Positions 61,491 to 64,000 of a stretch of 64,000 nt of DNA are shown piece by piece. The stretch lies in contig OZ022245.1 in the NCBI GenBank assembly GCA_963978895.1, positions 3,306,121 through 3,370,120 on the forward strand, in the 5' to 3' direction. The notes beneath the pieces were generated by a model. It saw only the letters and a program-made list of their open reading frames with translations, was not told the origin of the DNA and did not search any database. Numbering within the stretch: the stretch's first letter is position 1; each line of letters starts with the position of its first letter. This stretch comes from Erpobdella octoculata. Lineage: Eukaryota > Annelida > Clitellata > Hirudinida > Erpobdellidae. A program made the translations under genes and the position numbers.

Positions 61491-63110
61491 CTGTAATGGG
61501 GGATAAATTATTTATTTGAACTTAAAACGCATCCTAGCTATTTTAGACAAATTTAAAAGCATTTTAATAATTAAAGTTATTAACAATGTTATTATCATAA
61601 AACTTTAAAACGGTAAACTTTCTATGTTATCATTATTGTTTTTTTTATCGCCTTTGATATCGGCACCATCATCATCGTATTCATCTTCAACGTCGTCATC
61701 CTCATCGTCTTTCTCATCATCATTAATATAATTTATCGTATTAACTGTCTGAATGTCTGTGTCCAATGAATTCAAGAAAACATTTTTGTATGAAAGATAG
61801 ATGACTGTGTACAATACAGAAGAAGTGGTGCTTAGCGAACAGGAATCGAAAAAGTTGATATATTACCACCACTAATTTCAAATAAAAAAATGGTGATGAT
61901 TATTCTAAAGAAAAAAAAGTAAATTGATTATTTGCTTAAAACAAAATTACTATTAAGTATAAAGACAACTAGAAGATAGTTTTATTGTTTAAGATTTACG
62001 TGTGTGTGTGTGTGTGTGCGTTTATTGTATGTGCTGTGCAAGTACCTCATCTGATGAGTTGCCACAATTTATTTTTATTTATATAGATATATAAAAACAT
62101 CATAAAAGCGTAATTGTGCATCAAAGATTGTTTTAATCTCTATGATTTGTTGTGAACTACGACACTGTTTTTTTATTGGTTCACGTTTAAAAACGTTCGG
62201 ATTTATATTTTCGGATTTCCATACAACTTCAGTTTCTTTGAACAAAATTAACAAACAAGGGATAATTTTGAACAATTTCAATTTCAAATAATTTCTTTTA
62301 TAAAAGAAATAAAAACTATAATTTTAAGTAACTTAATTAATAAGATTTGAAGAAAAATGTTAAAAAAAACTTTAAGCTATTCTGAAGTTAAAGAGAGACT
62401 TAGCTAGTATTAGCTACATCTTCATCACTATCATTAACAAATTACTTCTTCCTCTCTACGGAAACCATTCCAATTTATCTCTACGTCTTTTTGTATTCCT
62501 TTTTTTTATATCTCTGTGCTTTTTCTATATTTAGAAACAGTTTTTCTTTACCAAACAGATTTGAAGAATAAAAAGCTAAATTATCTCGAATCGCACGAGT
62601 TTGAATAAAACGTAGATTTTAAAATATTGAAATGCTTCGGTGCGGGGGTGGGGGTGTGGGTGGGGAGGGGAAGGGGGAGGAAGAGGGGAGTGTAGCAAAT
62701 GATTTTATTTTTGCAATTTGTTTTTTCATCTAATTTCCCAGATTTGATACCCTAACCCGGCATTATAAAATATGTCTATTTGCACTTCAGAGTGTATGAC
62801 TATTTTTATTCAATCAAACCATAAACTAATATAGAAAATTGAATTGAATTAGAGTAAAAAACAAGTCAATTTCTTAAAAAATTGCAAATTTCCTTATCAT
62901 TATCATAGCAAACCAGCTAGAGTTTTTGTCAAATAGACACAAACCATGCCCTCACAATGGTCTTCACAAGTACCAATATGAAATTTCAATAAAATCGATT
63001 CAGGTTTTTTAATTTGATGCTTGTTTTGTAAATGCATACTTAGCTTGTAGTGTATGCTCTATGCTATTATAAAAATGGAATCAACACATTTTCGATAAAA
63101 TATACACTTT
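61491..63110. other. Right-hand region without recognisable gene
   Basis: AT-rich sequence with a GT microsatellite (61998-62020), ATC triplets (61665-61720) and a G-rich tract at 62638-62690 (described as a finding). Upstream exons of the second ankyrin gene would be expected here or beyond, but I see no ankyrin consensus. Confidence 0.45.
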
Positions 63111-63486
63111 TTTTACCAATGCTTTTATTAACTCGTCGTCTCTGTTTGTTTTTCTGTCTGTCTGTCTGTTTCTCTGTCTGTCTGTTTGTTTCTCTGTCTG
63201 TTTCAAATCTTGCAATCAATTTTTGAGTCACTTCCTGATGATAGATTTTTTTCAAATTTTGCATACATGCTCAAAATAGAAGACAATGCAATATTTAATT
63301 ATTAGTTTTACAATAAGTCAATTAATTTAGTTAATTTTAATTAATTTCGATATTTCGATATAATTAAGATATTTCGACTTTAATATAAAATAAAAGAGTA
63401 ATATAAGAAAAAATTGATTGCAAAATTTGTGTTTTAATTACATATAAAAGCATTGGGTTTTAAAATTCGTTTTTAATTCACTTGTT
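63111..63486 (-). repeat. Family D dispersed repeat, copy 3
   Basis: Inverted relative to 19524-19868 and matching it throughout. The (GACAGA)n part is longer here, and the copy ends GAATTAAAAACGAATTTTAA. Confidence 0.85.
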
Positions 63487-64000
63487 TATAGAACTGGCTT
63501 TTGTTTTAACCAACCAGTGCATAGCGTCCCTTTTTAAGGACATTTTATCAAAAATAAATAAAAAAAATTTTGCGCTGTTTAAAATTTATTTATATTTATG
63601 CATGTTTAGAAATAATTATCTTTGCTGGCATAGTTTTTTTTTTAATTTTTTCTGCAATTTTGTAAAAGTTATTTTCGTTGAAAGTTGTGTAATTTTTAGA
63701 CATTTTAACATGTCTCATAACTTGTACAATCATTTAAAAGAAATTTTATTTCCATTTTTTTCTTTATATGTTACGTTTACTAAAATATATCAAAATCATT
63801 GAAACATTTTGTGTCATGCAATTAAGGGTTTAGTAATGCACAAAGTGATAAGGGCTACGCATAGAACTGCATACCCCCAAAAGGTAGGTTAGGTTAAAGA
63901 TCATAATGAAGAAACTTTGCAATGTTTAATGCATACATCTGCTTTAGAAAAATAAATTATTGATTTATTTAAATTTTTAGGTGAAGAAGTAAAATTTTTG
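63487..64000. other. AT-rich edge sequence, no feature supported
   Basis: A 106-codon plus-strand open frame (63482-63802) has the Phe/Ile/Lys-rich composition expected of AT-rich noncoding DNA and no motif. Confidence 0.45.

Noticed and set aside
62050..62075. CTGATGAG hammerhead-core-like string (also CTGATGA near 15511, 17490, 46621 and 47490)
   Set aside because: No correctly spaced GAAA with a closing stem II and no matching stem I, so chance occurrences.

Overview
This is an AT-rich, intron-dense animal nuclear sequence with no sign of bacterial or organellar DNA. Exons are short with GT-AG borders. Introns and intergenic DNA are full of micro- and minisatellites, hAT-type DNA transposons and a Penelope-like retroelement with hammerhead ribozymes. 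A membrane guanylate cyclase with a NIT-type sensor, a CARD protein and an ANKDD1 orthologue suggest an invertebrate, perhaps a lophotrochozoan (annelid or mollusc). The species guess is inference only.

Layout. (1) 772-5116, minus: a complete nine-exon NIT-domain guanylate cyclase whose second metal-binding Asp is replaced by Ser. (2) 7279-15635, minus: a four-exon CARD plus coiled-coil protein whose first exon is 6.2 kb upstream of the rest. (3) 17487-27598, minus: an ANKDD1-type ankyrin-repeat/death-domain gene with a long His/Asp-rich linker exon. (4) 30657-34702 and 47019-52473, plus: two intact tandem copies of a prostaglandin reductase 1-like gene, nine exons and 1002 coding nt each. 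(5) The 12 kb between the copies is a nest of repeats: a roughly 0.8-1.6 kb family (A), a CCCGTTCCCG-minisatellite family (B), long (TA)n tracts and one intact Penelope-like element (37341-40769). (6) 52815-52887, minus: tRNA-Val(CAC). (7) 53507-61490, minus: the 3' part of a second ankyrin-repeat gene that runs off the right side. The last 2.5 kb shows no gene, but holds a G-rich tract and a dispersed repeat.

The CARD gene and the death-domain gene are neighbours on the same strand, so this may be a small death-fold (apoptosis or innate immunity) neighbourhood. The most unusual structures are the hammerhead motifs in the Penelope element: predicted cleavage falls 13 nt upstream of the element's own start codon. 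Exon models were assembled by hand from splice sites, reading frame and family resemblance. Junction phases agree in every model unless stated.
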